From Paraglaciecola sp. MB-3u-78 (GTDB taxonomy: Bacteria; Pseudomonadota; Gammaproteobacteria; Enterobacterales; Alteromonadaceae), in NCBI RefSeq assembly GCF_002835935.1, contig NZ_PJCF01000086.1:248001-312000 (forward strand): a stretch of 64,000 bases of DNA, read 5' to 3'. Position 1 is the stretch's first letter. Each line of letters opens with the position of its first letter. Of this stretch, positions 44,312 to 55,020 are shown one piece after another. The position numbers and the translations under genes are program-made. Under the pieces are notes generated by a model. The model was not told the origin of the DNA and ran no database searches. It saw nothing but the letters and a program-made list of their open reading frames with translations.

Positions 44312-45648
44312 GTACGATAACTGAAAACAAAGTTAGCTCTCTTAAACAACTCTTTATGTCTAAGCATGACAAAACTCAAGCGCCTATTAAAGCCGATATT
44401 CAGCCATATGATCACACACTAGTACTCTTGGCGATTGCTTTATTATCAATAGGGTTGGTGGTGGTGACTTCAGCCTCAATGCCGGTCGCGGATAGGCTGT
44501 TTGGTAATCCGTTTCACTTTGCTATTCGCCATGGCATTTATGTTGTTTTGGCGATGATTTCAGCTCTAATCGTGATGCAAATACCTATGCGCTGGTGGCG
44601 TATGAGTAATGTTTGGTTGTTGCTCTTGACTGTGGTTTTATTGATTGCCGTATTGGTAATAGGTCGCAGCGTTAATGGCAGCACTCGTTGGTTGGTTATT
44701 GGGCCAATCACGATCCAAGCTGCAGAACCCGCCAAGTTGTTTTTCTTTTGTTATTTAGCGGGTTATTTAGTCCGCCGACATGAAGAAGTGACTGAGAATA
44801 TAAAAGGATTTATTAAACCTTTAGTGGTGTTTTTTGCCCTTGCTACATTACTTCTATTACAACCAGACTTAGGCACGGTAGTGGTCATGTTATTCACTAC
44901 TATTGGTTTGTTGTTTTTGGCAGGTGCAAAACTTTGGCAGTTTTTCAGCTTGGCCATTGCGGGCACTTTGGCGGTGGTGTTACTTATCGTTTTTGAAGAA
45001 TATCGAGTTCGGCGTATTACTTCTTTCCTCGATCCATGGGCCGACCCTTTTGGTAGCGGTTATCAGTTGACTCAATCACTGATGGCATATGGTCGTGGTG
45101 ATATATTTGGTCAAGGTTTAGGCAATAGTTTACAAAAACTCGAATATTTACCTGAAGCTCACACCGATTTTATCATGGCGATTTTAGCCGAAGAATTAGG
45201 TTTTTCAGGCGTTTTGACGGTCTTGATTATCATGCTCGTCATCGTGATGAAAGCCATGAAAATGGGTAATTTAGCGTTACGCAAAGAACGCCCCTTTGAA
45301 GCTTATTTAGCTTATTCTATTGGTATATGGTTCAGCTTACAAACGGCTGTCAATGTGGGTGCCAGTTCAGGTGTTTTACCCACTAAAGGATTAACCTTTC
45401 CTTTACTAAGTTACGGTGGCTCAAGTTTAATCATTATGTCAATAGCGGTAGCCATTTTAGTACGCATCGATTTTGAAATGCGCGTAGATGGTATTCAAGC
45501 TATTAATAAATCAGGTGTGGCTAAAGGCAAAAAAAGAACATTGATCAGAAAAGCCAAGCAAAAAGTCAGCACTGTTATCGAGGACGTGATTGAAGAGGCG
45601 CAAATAGAGCCATCTGGCAGTGCGAAAGCTGGAGGACAACATGACTAA
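44308..45648 (+). CDS. ftsW: Septal peptidoglycan glycosyltransferase FtsW
   Basis: 446 aa, ten membrane helices, SEDS family. [20 protein letters not shown] and the conserved [19 protein letters not shown] loop, then [13 protein letters not shown]. It polymerises septal glycan together with FtsI. A basic C-terminal tail of about 60 residues ([14 protein letters not shown] onward) follows the last helix. ATGA overlap with murD. Confidence 0.96.
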   Translation: MSTITENKVSSLKQLFMSKHDKTQAPIKADIQPYDHTLVLLAIALLSIGLVVVTSASMPVADRLFGNPFHFAIRHGIYVVLAMISALIVMQIPMRWWRMSNVWLLLLTVVLLIAVLVIGRSVNGSTRWLVIGPITIQAAEPAKLFFFCYLAGYLVRRHEEVTENIKGFIKPLVVFFALATLLLLQPDLGTVVVMLFTTIGLLFLAGAKLWQFFSLAIAGTLAVVLLIVFEEYRVRRITSFLDPWADPFGSGYQLTQSLMAYGRGDIFGQGLGNSLQKLEYLPEAHTDFIMAILAEELGFSGVLTVLIIMLVIVMKAMKMGNLALRKERPFEAYLAYSIGIWFSLQTAVNVGASSGVLPTKGLTFPLLSYGGSSLIIMSIAVAILVRIDFEMRVDGIQAINKSGVAKGKKRTLIRKAKQKVSTVIEDVIEEAQIEPSGSAKAGGQHD

Positions 45649-46729
45649 ACGTTTACTTGTCATGGCTGGCGGTACTGGTGGCCATGTTTTCCCAGGTTTA
45701 GCCGTTGCTTCTGAACTGGTTGCTCAAAACTGGCAAATTCATTGGCTGGGCATAGCAGGTCGTATGGAAGCTCAGATTGTTCCGCAAGCAGGTTATCCCA
45801 TCAGTTTTATTGATGTAGTTGGGGTGCGTAAAAATGGCATAGGTACTTTGTTACTGGCACCCTTTAAAATAATTAAAGCAATTATCCAAGCCCATAAGGT
45901 GATTAAACAATTTCAACCTGATGTGGTGATTGGCATGGGTGGTTTCGCAAGTGGACCGGGCGGCGTTGCTGCTTGGTTGAATCGATTACCTTTAATCTTA
46001 CATGAGCAAAATGCGGTACCTGGTCTGACGAATAAACTCTTGTCGCGGCTCGCTAAAAAAGTGCTGACAGGGTTTGATAAAACGTTCCCAGAGCAAAAGT
46101 TAAACCACAATAATAAATATGCCTGGGTTGGTAATCCCGTCCGGAGAGAGTTTGCACAACTACCGGAAAAAAATACCATTGATTTACCTCTTAACCTGCT
46201 TGTGGTGGGAGGGAGCTTAGGTGCGCAAGTGTTAAATGAAACTGTGCCTTTGTCACTGGCTACTATTAAACAGATACAGGTTTGCCATCAAACTGGAGCA
46301 GGGCATTTAGCAAAAGTACAAGAGGCTTATTCACAGCAAGCTATTGCAGCAGACTTGTATCAGGTTACCGAGTTTATTGATGATATTCCTGCAGCCTATG
46401 CTTGGGCTGACGTTGTCATTTGCCGAGCGGGGGCGTTAACAGTAGCTGAAGTTTCTGCAGCGGGCGTACCGGCAATATTTGTACCCTTACCCTATGCGGT
46501 AGACGATCATCAAACAAAAAATGCACAAACTTTAGTCGAGTTACAAGCAGCAGATTTGTTACCTCAAAGTGAGTTAACAGCTCAGAAGTTATGCACACTG
46601 CTTGAAAAATATCTGCAGTCACCAAATACACTTATAGAAATGGGCAAGCGTGCTAAGACTGTTGCCCGTTTAAATGCCGCTAAAGAAGTCGCCCATTATT
46701 GTATTAAATTAAGCGAGCGAGAAGAATGA
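45641..46729 (+). CDS. murG: Lipid II synthase MurG
   Basis: 362 aa from the ATG at 45641, with GGAGG just upstream inside ftsW; an upstream GTG at 45620 is less likely. GT28 family: [59 protein letters not shown]. It transfers GlcNAc to lipid I. It overlaps ftsW by 8 bp. Confidence 0.96.
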   Translation: MTKRLLVMAGGTGGHVFPGLAVASELVAQNWQIHWLGIAGRMEAQIVPQAGYPISFIDVVGVRKNGIGTLLLAPFKIIKAIIQAHKVIKQFQPDVVIGMGGFASGPGGVAAWLNRLPLILHEQNAVPGLTNKLLSRLAKKVLTGFDKTFPEQKLNHNNKYAWVGNPVRREFAQLPEKNTIDLPLNLLVVGGSLGAQVLNETVPLSLATIKQIQVCHQTGAGHLAKVQEAYSQQAIAADLYQVTEFIDDIPAAYAWADVVICRAGALTVAEVSAAGVPAIFVPLPYAVDDHQTKNAQTLVELQAADLLPQSELTAQKLCTLLEKYLQSPNTLIEMGKRAKTVARLNAAKEVAHYCIKLSEREE

Positions 46730-48180
46730 AGATAGAAACCCCAACCCATTTCCATGTGCCTGAGATGCGTAGGATTAAGCATATTCATTTTGTGGGAATT
46801 GGTGGTGCGGGCATGGGTGGCATCGCCGAAGTATTGCTTAATGAAGGTTATAATATTTCTGGCTCTGATCGCCAGGCAAATGGCATGACCCAAAGATTAC
46901 AGAATTTAGGCGCAACCATCTATTTTGGTCATCTTGCGAGTAATATTGAGCTAGCAAACGTGGTAGTAGTCTCTAGCGCCATTGACAATACTAATCCTGA
47001 AATCAACGCTGCTATTGAGAAGCGTATTCCTGTGATACGCCGCGCGGAAATGTTAGCCGAATTAATGCGTTTTCGCTATGGAATTGCTATAGCTGGAACA
47101 CACGGTAAAACGACTACTACTAGTTTAATTTCAACTATTTTTGCTGAGGCTAAACTCGATCCTACTTTTGTGATTGGGGGCCTGTTAAACAGCGCAGGAA
47201 CCAATGCCAGATTAGGTGATAGTCAATATCTCATTGCCGAAGCTGATGAAAGCGACGCGTCTTTTGTGCATCTGCAACCTATGGTGTCTGTTGTTACAAA
47301 CATCGAAGCAGATCATATGGAAACCTATCAAGGTGATTTTCAGAAGATGCAGGACACCTATATTGATTTCCTGCATAACTTACCTTTCTATGGCTTAGCT
47401 GTATTGTGTATTGATGATCCTGTTATCCAAAAGTTGTTACCGCGGGTAGGTCGTAAATACCTAACCTATGGTGTATCTGAGCAAGCTGATGTGCGTGGGG
47501 TAAACATTCAATTAGGCTTTAATAAAAGTTCTTTTGATGTGATGCGGGAAAACTTACCACCACTGGCCGTCACAGTTAATCTTCCAGGGCAACATAATGT
47601 GCTGAATTCTTTGGCAGCTATTGCAGTTGCAAGTGATGAAGGACTAGATGATAAATATATAGTGAAGGCGTTGGCTGAATTTTCAGGTATTGGCCGACGC
47701 TTTGAGTTTCTGGGTGACTATGCCACGTCTAAAGGACAAGCTATTTTGATAGATGATTATGGACATCATCCAACAGAAGTTGCAGCAACTATCGCCGTAG
47801 CCAGAAATAACTGGCCAGATAGACGTTTAGTCATGGCCTATCAGCCTCACCGTTTTACGCGAACCCGAGACTTGTATGAAGACTTTGTCAAAGTGCTGTC
47901 GCAGGTAGATGTGCTGTTGTTACTCGAAGTGTATTCGGCAGGTGAAGACCCGATAGATGGTGCGGATAGCCGCTCTTTATGTCGTTCAATTCGTCAGCGT
48001 GGACAACTCGAGCCGATTTATGTGTCAAACATTACTGAACTACCAAAATTGCTATCTGAAAGCCTTAATGATCAAGATATTGTTTTGACTCAAGGTGCAG
48101 GCAACATAGGGCAAATTGCCAAGTTTTTACAAACAAGCAAATTAGAACCCGAAATACTAAGTAAAGGGTTAGAGCCGTGA
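46726..48180 (+). CDS. murC: UDP-MurNAc-L-alanine ligase
   Basis: 484 aa. [20 protein letters not shown] site [14 protein letters not shown], and the C-domain [14 protein letters not shown] with [10 protein letters not shown]. First amino-acid ligase of the pathway. ATGA overlap with murG and GTGA overlap with ddl. Confidence 0.97.
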   Translation: MKIETPTHFHVPEMRRIKHIHFVGIGGAGMGGIAEVLLNEGYNISGSDRQANGMTQRLQNLGATIYFGHLASNIELANVVVVSSAIDNTNPEINAAIEKRIPVIRRAEMLAELMRFRYGIAIAGTHGKTTTTSLISTIFAEAKLDPTFVIGGLLNSAGTNARLGDSQYLIAEADESDASFVHLQPMVSVVTNIEADHMETYQGDFQKMQDTYIDFLHNLPFYGLAVLCIDDPVIQKLLPRVGRKYLTYGVSEQADVRGVNIQLGFNKSSFDVMRENLPPLAVTVNLPGQHNVLNSLAAIAVASDEGLDDKYIVKALAEFSGIGRRFEFLGDYATSKGQAILIDDYGHHPTEVAATIAVARNNWPDRRLVMAYQPHRFTRTRDLYEDFVKVLSQVDVLLLLEVYSAGEDPIDGADSRSLCRSIRQRGQLEPIYVSNITELPKLLSESLNDQDIVLTQGAGNIGQIAKFLQTSKLEPEILSKGLEP

Positions 48181-49151
48181 GTGAGCAGCAATTAACATCC
48201 ACTAACCTTGAGCCTAATACTAATCCTAGTCACTATGGAAAAGTCGCCGTAATGTTTGGCGGTAACTCGGCTGAAAGAGAGGTGTCTCTTAATTCTGGCA
48301 AAGCCGTATTGTGTGGGTTGCTTGATATGGGGATTGATGCCCACGCTTTTGACCCTGCTGAGCAACCTTTAACTCAGTTGTTGTCTGAAAAATATGAGCA
48401 TGTGTTGATTATGTTACATGGTCGAGGTGGTGAAGATGGTTCACTCCAGGGGGCATTGCAGCAACTTAATTTACCGTATTCTGGAACCGGTGTATTGGGC
48501 TCTGCGTTGTGTATGGATAAAATTCGTAGTAAGCAGGTTTGGCAAAGTTTAGGACTGCCTACAGCCAATTATAAAATAGCTGATAAAAGAAGCTTTGATG
48601 CAGGATCATGCGGGGCTATAATGGCGGACTTGGGGAATGAGGTAATGGTCAAACCTGCGCAGGAGGGGTCCAGCATAGGTATGGCCAAAGTGAATAGTGC
48701 GCTACAACTAGAAATAGCCATTCAAGACGCGTTTAAATACGATGATAAAGTCTTGATAGAGCAATTCATTCATGGTTCTGAATATACCGTTAGCATACTC
48801 AATGGCAAAGCGTTGCCATCTATTAGTATGTCCACCCCCCGGGTTTTTTATGATTATGCGGCAAAATACCAAGCCGATAGCACAGTATATAGTTGTCCAA
48901 GCGGCTTGACCGATACCCTAGAAACTATGCTGGGTGAATTAGCCCTTGAAGCATTTGATGCGTTGGCCGGTTCAGGTTGGGGACGTGTCGATTTTATGCA
49001 GGATAAGCTAGGTCGCTTTTATTTGTTAGAAGCGAACACAGTGCCAGGTATGACGGAAAAAAGTTTATTGCCAATGGCAGCCAAAAAGGCAGGCTTAAGT
49101 TTTGCTGAGTTGTCTTTGTCTGTGCTTGCAACAGCTGATGTTGTGAGGTGA
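48177..49151 (+). CDS. ddl: D-alanine-D-alanine ligase
   Basis: 324 aa from GTG at 48177. ATP-grasp fold: [65 protein letters not shown]. It makes the D-Ala-D-Ala dipeptide used by MurF. Confidence 0.95.
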   Translation: MSEQQLTSTNLEPNTNPSHYGKVAVMFGGNSAEREVSLNSGKAVLCGLLDMGIDAHAFDPAEQPLTQLLSEKYEHVLIMLHGRGGEDGSLQGALQQLNLPYSGTGVLGSALCMDKIRSKQVWQSLGLPTANYKIADKRSFDAGSCGAIMADLGNEVMVKPAQEGSSIGMAKVNSALQLEIAIQDAFKYDDKVLIEQFIHGSEYTVSILNGKALPSISMSTPRVFYDYAAKYQADSTVYSCPSGLTDTLETMLGELALEAFDALAGSGWGRVDFMQDKLGRFYLLEANTVPGMTEKSLLPMAAKKAGLSFAELSLSVLATADVVR

Positions 49152-49155
49152 ATGG

Positions 49156-49914
49156 ATGAGCCAATTGCCCGCATTACAGAAGCTTCGTAAAAACGTTCAT
49201 TTATTGATGGGATTGACGTTTTTGCTTTGTTTGTTGGGTTTATTGGCTTTTGCTGTCGTCGAACTTAATATTTGGCTAGAAGATGAGCAACAGGCGCCAG
49301 TACAGGATATTGTGGTTTCAGGTGAACTCACTTTTATCAATGATAAGAATATTGAAATGTTGATAAAACGCACACAGCCCGGCAGTTTTTTTGAGTTAGA
49401 TGTTAACCAAACCCATCAAGCAGTTGAAGCTATGCCATGGGTGTATCGAGCGTCGGTTCGGAAACGTTGGCCTAGTGGCTTAGAAATTTTTGTGGTTGAA
49501 CAACAGCCTTCTGCTATTTGGAACGGCGATATGTTGCTTAATCAATATGGTGACGCATTTGATGCGCGAATTAGTAGCGCCGATCTAAATTCGAAAATAA
49601 CGCTGCCTAATTTATATGGACCAGGTGGAAGTGAGCAAACAGCACTGCAGGGTTACCGTAATATGCAGTCATTATTAGAAACATCCAATTTGTACATAGT
49701 GGAATTGTTTTTAAGCGAACGTTTTGCTTGGAATGTTGAGTTAAACAACGGCATTAAATTGAATTTAGGGCGCACTGAATTTGTTGACCGATTACAGCGA
49801 TTTGTGGATTTATTACCACTTATCTTACAACAAGACAGACAAGTGGATTATGTAGACTTGCGATATGACACAGGCTTAGCTGTAGGCTGGAAATCCATTG
49901 AGAAAGCAGCATAA
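49156..49914 (+). CDS. ftsQ: Cell division protein FtsQ
   Basis: 252 aa. One membrane helix (LMGLTFLLCLLGLLAFAVV), a POTRA domain (DIVVSGELTFINDKNIEMLI), then the beta domain. It recruits FtsL and FtsB in the periplasm. Start ATG 4 bp after ddl. Confidence 0.94.
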   Translation: MSQLPALQKLRKNVHLLMGLTFLLCLLGLLAFAVVELNIWLEDEQQAPVQDIVVSGELTFINDKNIEMLIKRTQPGSFFELDVNQTHQAVEAMPWVYRASVRKRWPSGLEIFVVEQQPSAIWNGDMLLNQYGDAFDARISSADLNSKITLPNLYGPGGSEQTALQGYRNMQSLLETSNLYIVELFLSERFAWNVELNNGIKLNLGRTEFVDRLQRFVDLLPLILQQDRQVDYVDLRYDTGLAVGWKSIEKAA

Positions 49915-49960
49915 ATCCAAGCAACATTAAAACTAAATAATAAGAGAATAAATTAACGTG

Positions 49961-49987
49961 AGTGTGATGAGTGTGATGAGTGTGATG
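49961..49987 (+). repeat. Three 9-bp tandem repeats before ftsA
   Basis: AGTGTGATG three times in a row at 49961, 49970 and 49979. They encode a repeated Ser-Val-Met in a small frame (ATG 49967 or GTG 49958 to TAA at 50012-50014) whose end overlaps the ftsA start. Confidence 0.8.
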
Positions 49988-50006
49988 AGTTTGAGAGTTG
50001 GGATAT

Positions 50007-51236
50007 ATGTCTAAGGGTACAGAAAGAAAGCTAATTGTTGGCTTAGATATAGGCACCAGTAATGTTAAAGCCGTTGTTGGTGAGTTATTAAATGACAACT
50101 CTATTAGCATTGTGGGTGTAGGTACTCATGCGTCAAAAGGCATGGATAAAGGGGGAGTAAACGACCTTAATCTTGTGGTGCAATCAGTTAAACGTGCGGT
50201 GCACGAAATGGAACTGATGGCAGACTGCAGCGTATCTTCTGTGTTTATGGCGATTTCGGGGCGTCACGTAAAATGTCAGAACGAAAGTGGCATGGTACCC
50301 ATCAATAACCAGGAAGTGACTCAGGAAGATGTAGACAATGTGGTTCACGCTGCGCGGTCTGTACCCATTGCTGCTGAACGTCGTTTGTTACATGTATTGC
50401 CTCAAGAATTTACGATTGACGTACAAGAAGGCATTAAAAACCCTATCGGTATGTCAGGCGTTAGGATGGAAGCCCAAGCGCATATTATTACCTGTGCTGA
50501 CGATATGGCTAAAAATTTGGTTAAGTGTGTCGAGCGCTGTGAATTAACTGCTGACCAACTGATTTTTTCGGCTCTGGCTTCTAGTTATGCGGTATTAACG
50601 GATGATGAGAAAGAATTAGGTGTGTGTGTGGTCGATATCGGTGGCGGTACCATTGATGTGGTGATCTACACCGATGGCGCAATACGACATACTGCTGTTA
50701 TCCCAGCTGCGGGTAATCAAATCACTAGTGATATTGCGAAGATATTCCGAACACCTATTAGTCATGCAGAAGAGATAAAAATTAAACATGCCTGTGCCTT
50801 AAAAGATATGGTCAGCATGGAAGAAAATATCGAAGTACACAGTGTCGGTGGTAGGCCATCTAGAGCGATGTCAAGACATACATTAGCAGAGGTGATTGAG
50901 CCTCGTTATCAAGAACTGTTTGAACTGGTACATGATGAAATCCGTGCCAGTGGATTAGAAGAGCAAATTGCAGCTGGCATAGTCTTAACCGGCGGGACGG
51001 CTAAAATGGAAGGGGCAGTTGAATTCGCTGAAGAAATTTTTCAAATGCCAGTTCGTGTTGGTGAACCCTTAGGAATGAAAGGTTTATCTGAATATGTAGA
51101 AGATGCAAAATTTGCTACAGCTGTAGGTCTACTGCAATACGGAAAAGAGCATGTCATAAGCCAGCTTGCCATGAAAAACAAGGCAAGTGAGGGTGTGTGG
51201 CAACGCATTCAAAGTTGGTTTAAAGGTGAGTTTTAA
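50007..51236 (+). CDS. ftsA: Cell division protein FtsA
   Basis: 409 aa from the ATG at 50007 (MSKGTERKLIVGLDIGTSNV); an upstream TTG is less likely. Actin-like ATPase with VVDIGGGTIDVVIY and VLTGGTAKMEG, and a C-terminal amphipathic membrane anchor (VWQRIQSWFKGEF). It tethers FtsZ to the membrane. The ribosome site is weak, so translation may depend on the short upstream frame. Confidence 0.96.
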   Translation: MSKGTERKLIVGLDIGTSNVKAVVGELLNDNSISIVGVGTHASKGMDKGGVNDLNLVVQSVKRAVHEMELMADCSVSSVFMAISGRHVKCQNESGMVPINNQEVTQEDVDNVVHAARSVPIAAERRLLHVLPQEFTIDVQEGIKNPIGMSGVRMEAQAHIITCADDMAKNLVKCVERCELTADQLIFSALASSYAVLTDDEKELGVCVVDIGGGTIDVVIYTDGAIRHTAVIPAAGNQITSDIAKIFRTPISHAEEIKIKHACALKDMVSMEENIEVHSVGGRPSRAMSRHTLAEVIEPRYQELFELVHDEIRASGLEEQIAAGIVLTGGTAKMEGAVEFAEEIFQMPVRVGEPLGMKGLSEYVEDAKFATAVGLLQYGKEHVISQLAMKNKASEGVWQRIQSWFKGEF

Positions 51237-51361
51237 GATGTGATTTTTGAGAGTTGGTCTTTAAATAAAAAGTATTAAACAAAAAGTATTAAACGATAAA
51301 TAATGGGCAGCAGGCAAGGACGAATTCCTGACTGCTTTTATGTACAAACCGGAGAGTAAAA

Positions 51362-52534
51362 ATGTTTGAGTTAATGGATAGTCACAACGAAGAAGCTGTA
51401 ATTAAGGTGATTGGAGTTGGTGGCGGTGGCGGTAATGCAATAGAGCACATGGTGGCACAGAATATTGAAGGTGTAGAATTTATTGCCATCAATACCGATG
51501 CCCAGGTGTTGCGCAGTTCCTCTGCAAACGTGACATTGCAAATTGGTTCTGGTGTGACTAAAGGTTTAGGTGCAGGTGCTAATCCTAATATCGGCCGCCA
51601 AGCTGCAGAAGAAGACAGAGAAACCATACGTCAGGCCCTTGAAGGCGCAGATATGGTATTTATAACTGCCGGTATGGGAGGTGGTACAGGTACAGGAGCG
51701 GCGCCAGAAGTAGCCAAAGTAGCCAAAGAATTGGGGATTTTGACTGTGGCAGTTGTCACTAAACCTTTCCCGTTTGAAGGTCGAAAACGTACAGATTTTG
51801 CTGAGCAGGGCATTGAAGAGTTATCTAAATACGTCGATTCATTGATCACTATCCCTAATGAAAAATTACTCAAAGTGATGGGTAAAGGTACACCATTACT
51901 AAAAGCTTTCAGTGCCGCTAACGATATTTTAAGTGGTGCGGTACAAGGTATTGCAGAACTGATTACACGTCCTGGTTTGATTAACGTGGATTTTGCAGAT
52001 GTAAGAACCGTTATGTCAGAAATGGGTACAGCAATGATGGGCCACGGCACTGCATCCGGTGAAGACCGTGCAGAAGAAGCCTCAGAAAGTGCCATTGCTT
52101 GTCCTCTTTTAGAAGATATCGACTTGTCTGGTGCTAGAGGTATTTTAGTTAATATTACTGCTGGCCCTGATTTCTCTATTGATGAGTTTGAAATAGTGGG
52201 TAACGCGGTTAAAGCATTTGCATCTGAAAACGCCACAGTGGTAGTGGGTACCGTAATCGATATGGATATGACTGACGAGTTGCGCGTTACGGTTGTGGCA
52301 ACAGGAATTGGCGCTGAAAAGAAACCTGATATTTCATTGGTTTCTAATCGAGTGAGTAAAGTGAATGCTGACAGTAATGAGTTCAAATTGCAGGCAAATG
52401 GATCACACGTGATGCCGAGTGCGAGCGTGATGCCAGAAACTTCAAAAGCCGTAGCTAGCGAAGAAAAAGCGGTACAAGGAAATGATTTGGAATATTTGGA
52501 TATTCCAGCATTTCTGCGTAAACAGGCTGACTAG
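51362..52534 (+). CDS. ftsZ: Cell division GTPase FtsZ
   Basis: 390 aa. GTP-binding GMGGGTGTGAAPEVAK, T7 loop region with NVDFADV, and the C-terminal partner-binding peptide LEYLDIPAFLRKQAD. CCGGAGAG precedes the ATG. It forms the Z ring. A 125-bp gap after ftsA may contain an extra promoter. Confidence 0.98.
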   Translation: MFELMDSHNEEAVIKVIGVGGGGGNAIEHMVAQNIEGVEFIAINTDAQVLRSSSANVTLQIGSGVTKGLGAGANPNIGRQAAEEDRETIRQALEGADMVFITAGMGGGTGTGAAPEVAKVAKELGILTVAVVTKPFPFEGRKRTDFAEQGIEELSKYVDSLITIPNEKLLKVMGKGTPLLKAFSAANDILSGAVQGIAELITRPGLINVDFADVRTVMSEMGTAMMGHGTASGEDRAEEASESAIACPLLEDIDLSGARGILVNITAGPDFSIDEFEIVGNAVKAFASENATVVVGTVIDMDMTDELRVTVVATGIGAEKKPDISLVSNRVSKVNADSNEFKLQANGSHVMPSASVMPETSKAVASEEKAVQGNDLEYLDIPAFLRKQAD

Positions 52535-52704
52535 GTAAACTAGGTAACTTGGTATAAAAGTGAATTATTTGGTAATAAATCTGTCTTTGTCTGGTCTAGT
52601 ATTAGATATGGCGTTAAATATGACAGATTTTTGACAATGCTAAGTATATTTAGTACTATACGTCCCGCTTTTTATTCCATTAAGCTATTGATGAGCTAAA
52701 GGTT

Positions 52705-53619
52705 ATGATTAAACAACGCACCATAAAACAATCTGTGCAAGAGACGGGTATCGGTCTGCATAAAGGTGACAAGGTCACTATGACTCTCCGGCCAGCGCCA
52801 GCGAATACGGGTATTGTATTTCGCCGCGTTGATCTTGAGCCTTATGCCGATATACCCGCTCGTGCAGATGCTGTAGGCGATACTATGCTGTGCACATGCA
52901 TTAGTAACGCCGACGGTGCGAAAATTTCTACCGTTGAACATTTAGCCTCTGCTTTAGCAGGGTTAGGTATAGACAACATTATTGTAGAAGTTGACAGTGA
53001 CGAGTTGCCTATTATGGATGGTAGCGCGAGTCCGTTTATCTTTTTACTGCAATCAGCAGGCATTGAAGAACTCAATGCACCAAAACAGTTTATAAAAATC
53101 AAAAAAACAATCAAAGTCGAAGACGGTGATAAATGGGCCGAGCTTCGCCCTTATGATGGTTTTAGGGTGGACTTTAGAATTGATTTTGAACACCCAGTGA
53201 TCAGTCAAACTCGACAACATATGGTACTAGATTTTGATTCCTCGTCTTATGTAGATGAAGTCAGTCGTGCACGTACATTTGGTTTTATGAAAGATCTTGA
53301 ATACATGAATTCACATAATTTAGCATTGGGTGGAAGCATGGAAAATGCTGTGGCATTAGACGAATATCGAGTTCTTAACCCTGAAGGTTTGCGCTACCCT
53401 GATGAGTTTTTAAAACACAAAATACTCGATGCTATAGGTGATTTGTATCTAGGTGGCCACAGTATTATTGGTGAACTGGTGGCGTATAAAACAGGTCATG
53501 GTTTGAACAATAAATTACTGAATGCATTGTTAAGAAGTAAAGAATGTTGGGAATTTGTTGGTTATGACACACCAGAAGAGATGCCTATCTGTTTTGCATC
53601 AGCATTATTAACAAACTAG
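52705..53619 (+). CDS. lpxC: UDP-3-O-acyl-GlcNAc deacetylase
   Basis: 304 aa. Zinc ligands in [12 protein letters not shown] and [15 protein letters not shown], with HSIIGE after. Committed step of lipid A synthesis. Typical position after ftsZ, separated by 170 bp. Confidence 0.97.
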   Translation: MIKQRTIKQSVQETGIGLHKGDKVTMTLRPAPANTGIVFRRVDLEPYADIPARADAVGDTMLCTCISNADGAKISTVEHLASALAGLGIDNIIVEVDSDELPIMDGSASPFIFLLQSAGIEELNAPKQFIKIKKTIKVEDGDKWAELRPYDGFRVDFRIDFEHPVISQTRQHMVLDFDSSSYVDEVSRARTFGFMKDLEYMNSHNLALGGSMENAVALDEYRVLNPEGLRYPDEFLKHKILDAIGDLYLGGHSIIGELVAYKTGHGLNNKLLNALLRSKECWEFVGYDTPEEMPICFASALLTN

Positions 53620-53939
53620 GCCTTTGGTTGTTGTGCATTTTGACTATTCAATTATTACCCAGTCAAACAGTAACTTTCTATCGTTATCAATGATGTTTGG
53701 CCCAACTGTATGTTATTGTTTATGAAGGCATAAGAATAGTTGAATATAATTATCTCAACGTTTGATTAATTGCTAATAAGAAGTATGCCTTTGGTAAATT
53801 CCGAATAGGGGACATCCGAAACGTTTAAAAAAATAGCAGTGTGTCGTGATTGGTATACCTCAAAACGCTATTAGTTCAGCTACTGGTGAATTAAACTTAA
53901 AGGTATATTGAGTTCATATTGAAAAGGTAGTCAATAGTA
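53620..53939. other. Intergenic region lpxC to M23 peptidase
   Basis: 320 bp with no open frame of useful length on either strand. In many relatives a dciA-type (DUF721) or secM-type gene lies in this neighbourhood; none is seen here. No clear terminator was found. Confidence 0.5.
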
Positions 53940-54848
53940 ATGAAATTAACGTTACTCTTCAGAGGTAATAAAGCACCCTTAGTGCTGAATATTGATAAGC
54001 AAAGATTGTTGTTGGGGCTAATAGTTATCAGCGTTTTTTTCCTTATTTCCAACCGCTCTACCCATTCTCCAGAAGAAAATATTGCTAGGATCCAGCATGT
54101 AAAAACAGGCTTTGTACAACAAGCTGAAGAGGTAAGTTTGCTCATCACTTCTACTGAGCAACGAATGACGGGTGTGATGCTGAAGCTAGCAGATATGCAG
54201 AGTCAAATTCAACGCTTAGATGCCTTAGGGTCAAGGTTAGTAGAGCAAGCGAAGCTTAATCCTGACGAGTTTAGTTTTAATCAAATGCCTAGCATGGGCG
54301 GTCCAAAGGACATTTCACCTGTTGATATTCAGGTTCAAGATGAGTTTTTGTCGAAAATGACTGGCATGCTTGAAAAAATTCAAAATAAAGCACAAGAACT
54401 GACAGCCCTTGAATCTATCATGTTAAGCCACCATATAGAGCAAGAGAGTAGATTAGAAGGTAAGCCTATTGCTTCTGGTTGGTTATCCTCTTATTACGGC
54501 ATACGTAAAGACCCCTTTAGTGGCTTGCCATCGATGCACAAAGGGCTAGATTTTGCAGGCAAGGAAGGCGAACCTGTTCTTGCAACTGGTGCAGGCATGA
54601 TTATTTGGTCTGGTTCTCTTTATGGATATGGCAATTTAGTTGAAATAGATCATGGCGATGGTTTAGTGACAAGGTACGGGCACAATAAAGCACTTAATGT
54701 TAAGATTGGCGATGTGGTAACCAAAGGACAAACTATTGCAGAAATGGGCAATACAGGTCGTTCTACTGGACCTCATGTGCATTATGAGGTCATACGCAAA
54801 GGCAAACAGCAAGATCCGTTACCTTATGTGTACCGCAAAAGCTCCTAG
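53940..54848 (+). CDS. M23-family (LytM) peptidase, membrane-anchored
   Basis: 302 aa. N-terminal membrane helix (about 22-38), a coiled-coil (45-165), and a LytM domain with zinc-binding MHKGLDFAG and HVHYEV. It would cut peptidoglycan crossbridges or regulate a cell-wall hydrolase at the inner membrane. Between lpxC and secA, its usual place in this order. Confidence 0.9.
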   Translation: MKLTLLFRGNKAPLVLNIDKQRLLLGLIVISVFFLISNRSTHSPEENIARIQHVKTGFVQQAEEVSLLITSTEQRMTGVMLKLADMQSQIQRLDALGSRLVEQAKLNPDEFSFNQMPSMGGPKDISPVDIQVQDEFLSKMTGMLEKIQNKAQELTALESIMLSHHIEQESRLEGKPIASGWLSSYYGIRKDPFSGLPSMHKGLDFAGKEGEPVLATGAGMIIWSGSLYGYGNLVEIDHGDGLVTRYGHNKALNVKIGDVVTKGQTIAEMGNTGRSTGPHVHYEVIRKGKQQDPLPYVYRKSS

Positions 54849-54878
54849 CAAGTTGCAGAAGTGATAAACATATTAACG

Positions 54879-54931
54879 ACAATCGGCCATAGGGCCTATT
54901 TGAAGAACAAATAGGCCCTATGGCCGATTGT
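54879..54931 (+). terminator. Long perfect hairpin before secA
   Basis: The left arm, AATCGGCCATAGGGCC onward (54881-54902), and the right arm 54908-54929 are perfectly complementary over 22 bp, and 24 with the flanking C-G and A-T pairs. The loop is AAGAA and GTTTTATTTTA follows. It is longer than an ordinary terminator and could also act as a leader structure for secA 90 bp downstream. Confidence 0.6.
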
Positions 54932-55020
54932 TTTATTTTAGTACAGGGTTTGTTCATAAGTTGTTCGTGATTTGTGTGCAATTAAAATTATTAATCCTTT
55001 AGATTGGAATCTGTAAATCA

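Noticed and set aside
51631-52386. 251-codon minus-strand frame opposite ftsZ
   Set aside because: A long shadow frame caused by ftsZ codon use; low-complexity Ser/Thr/Pro-rich translation.
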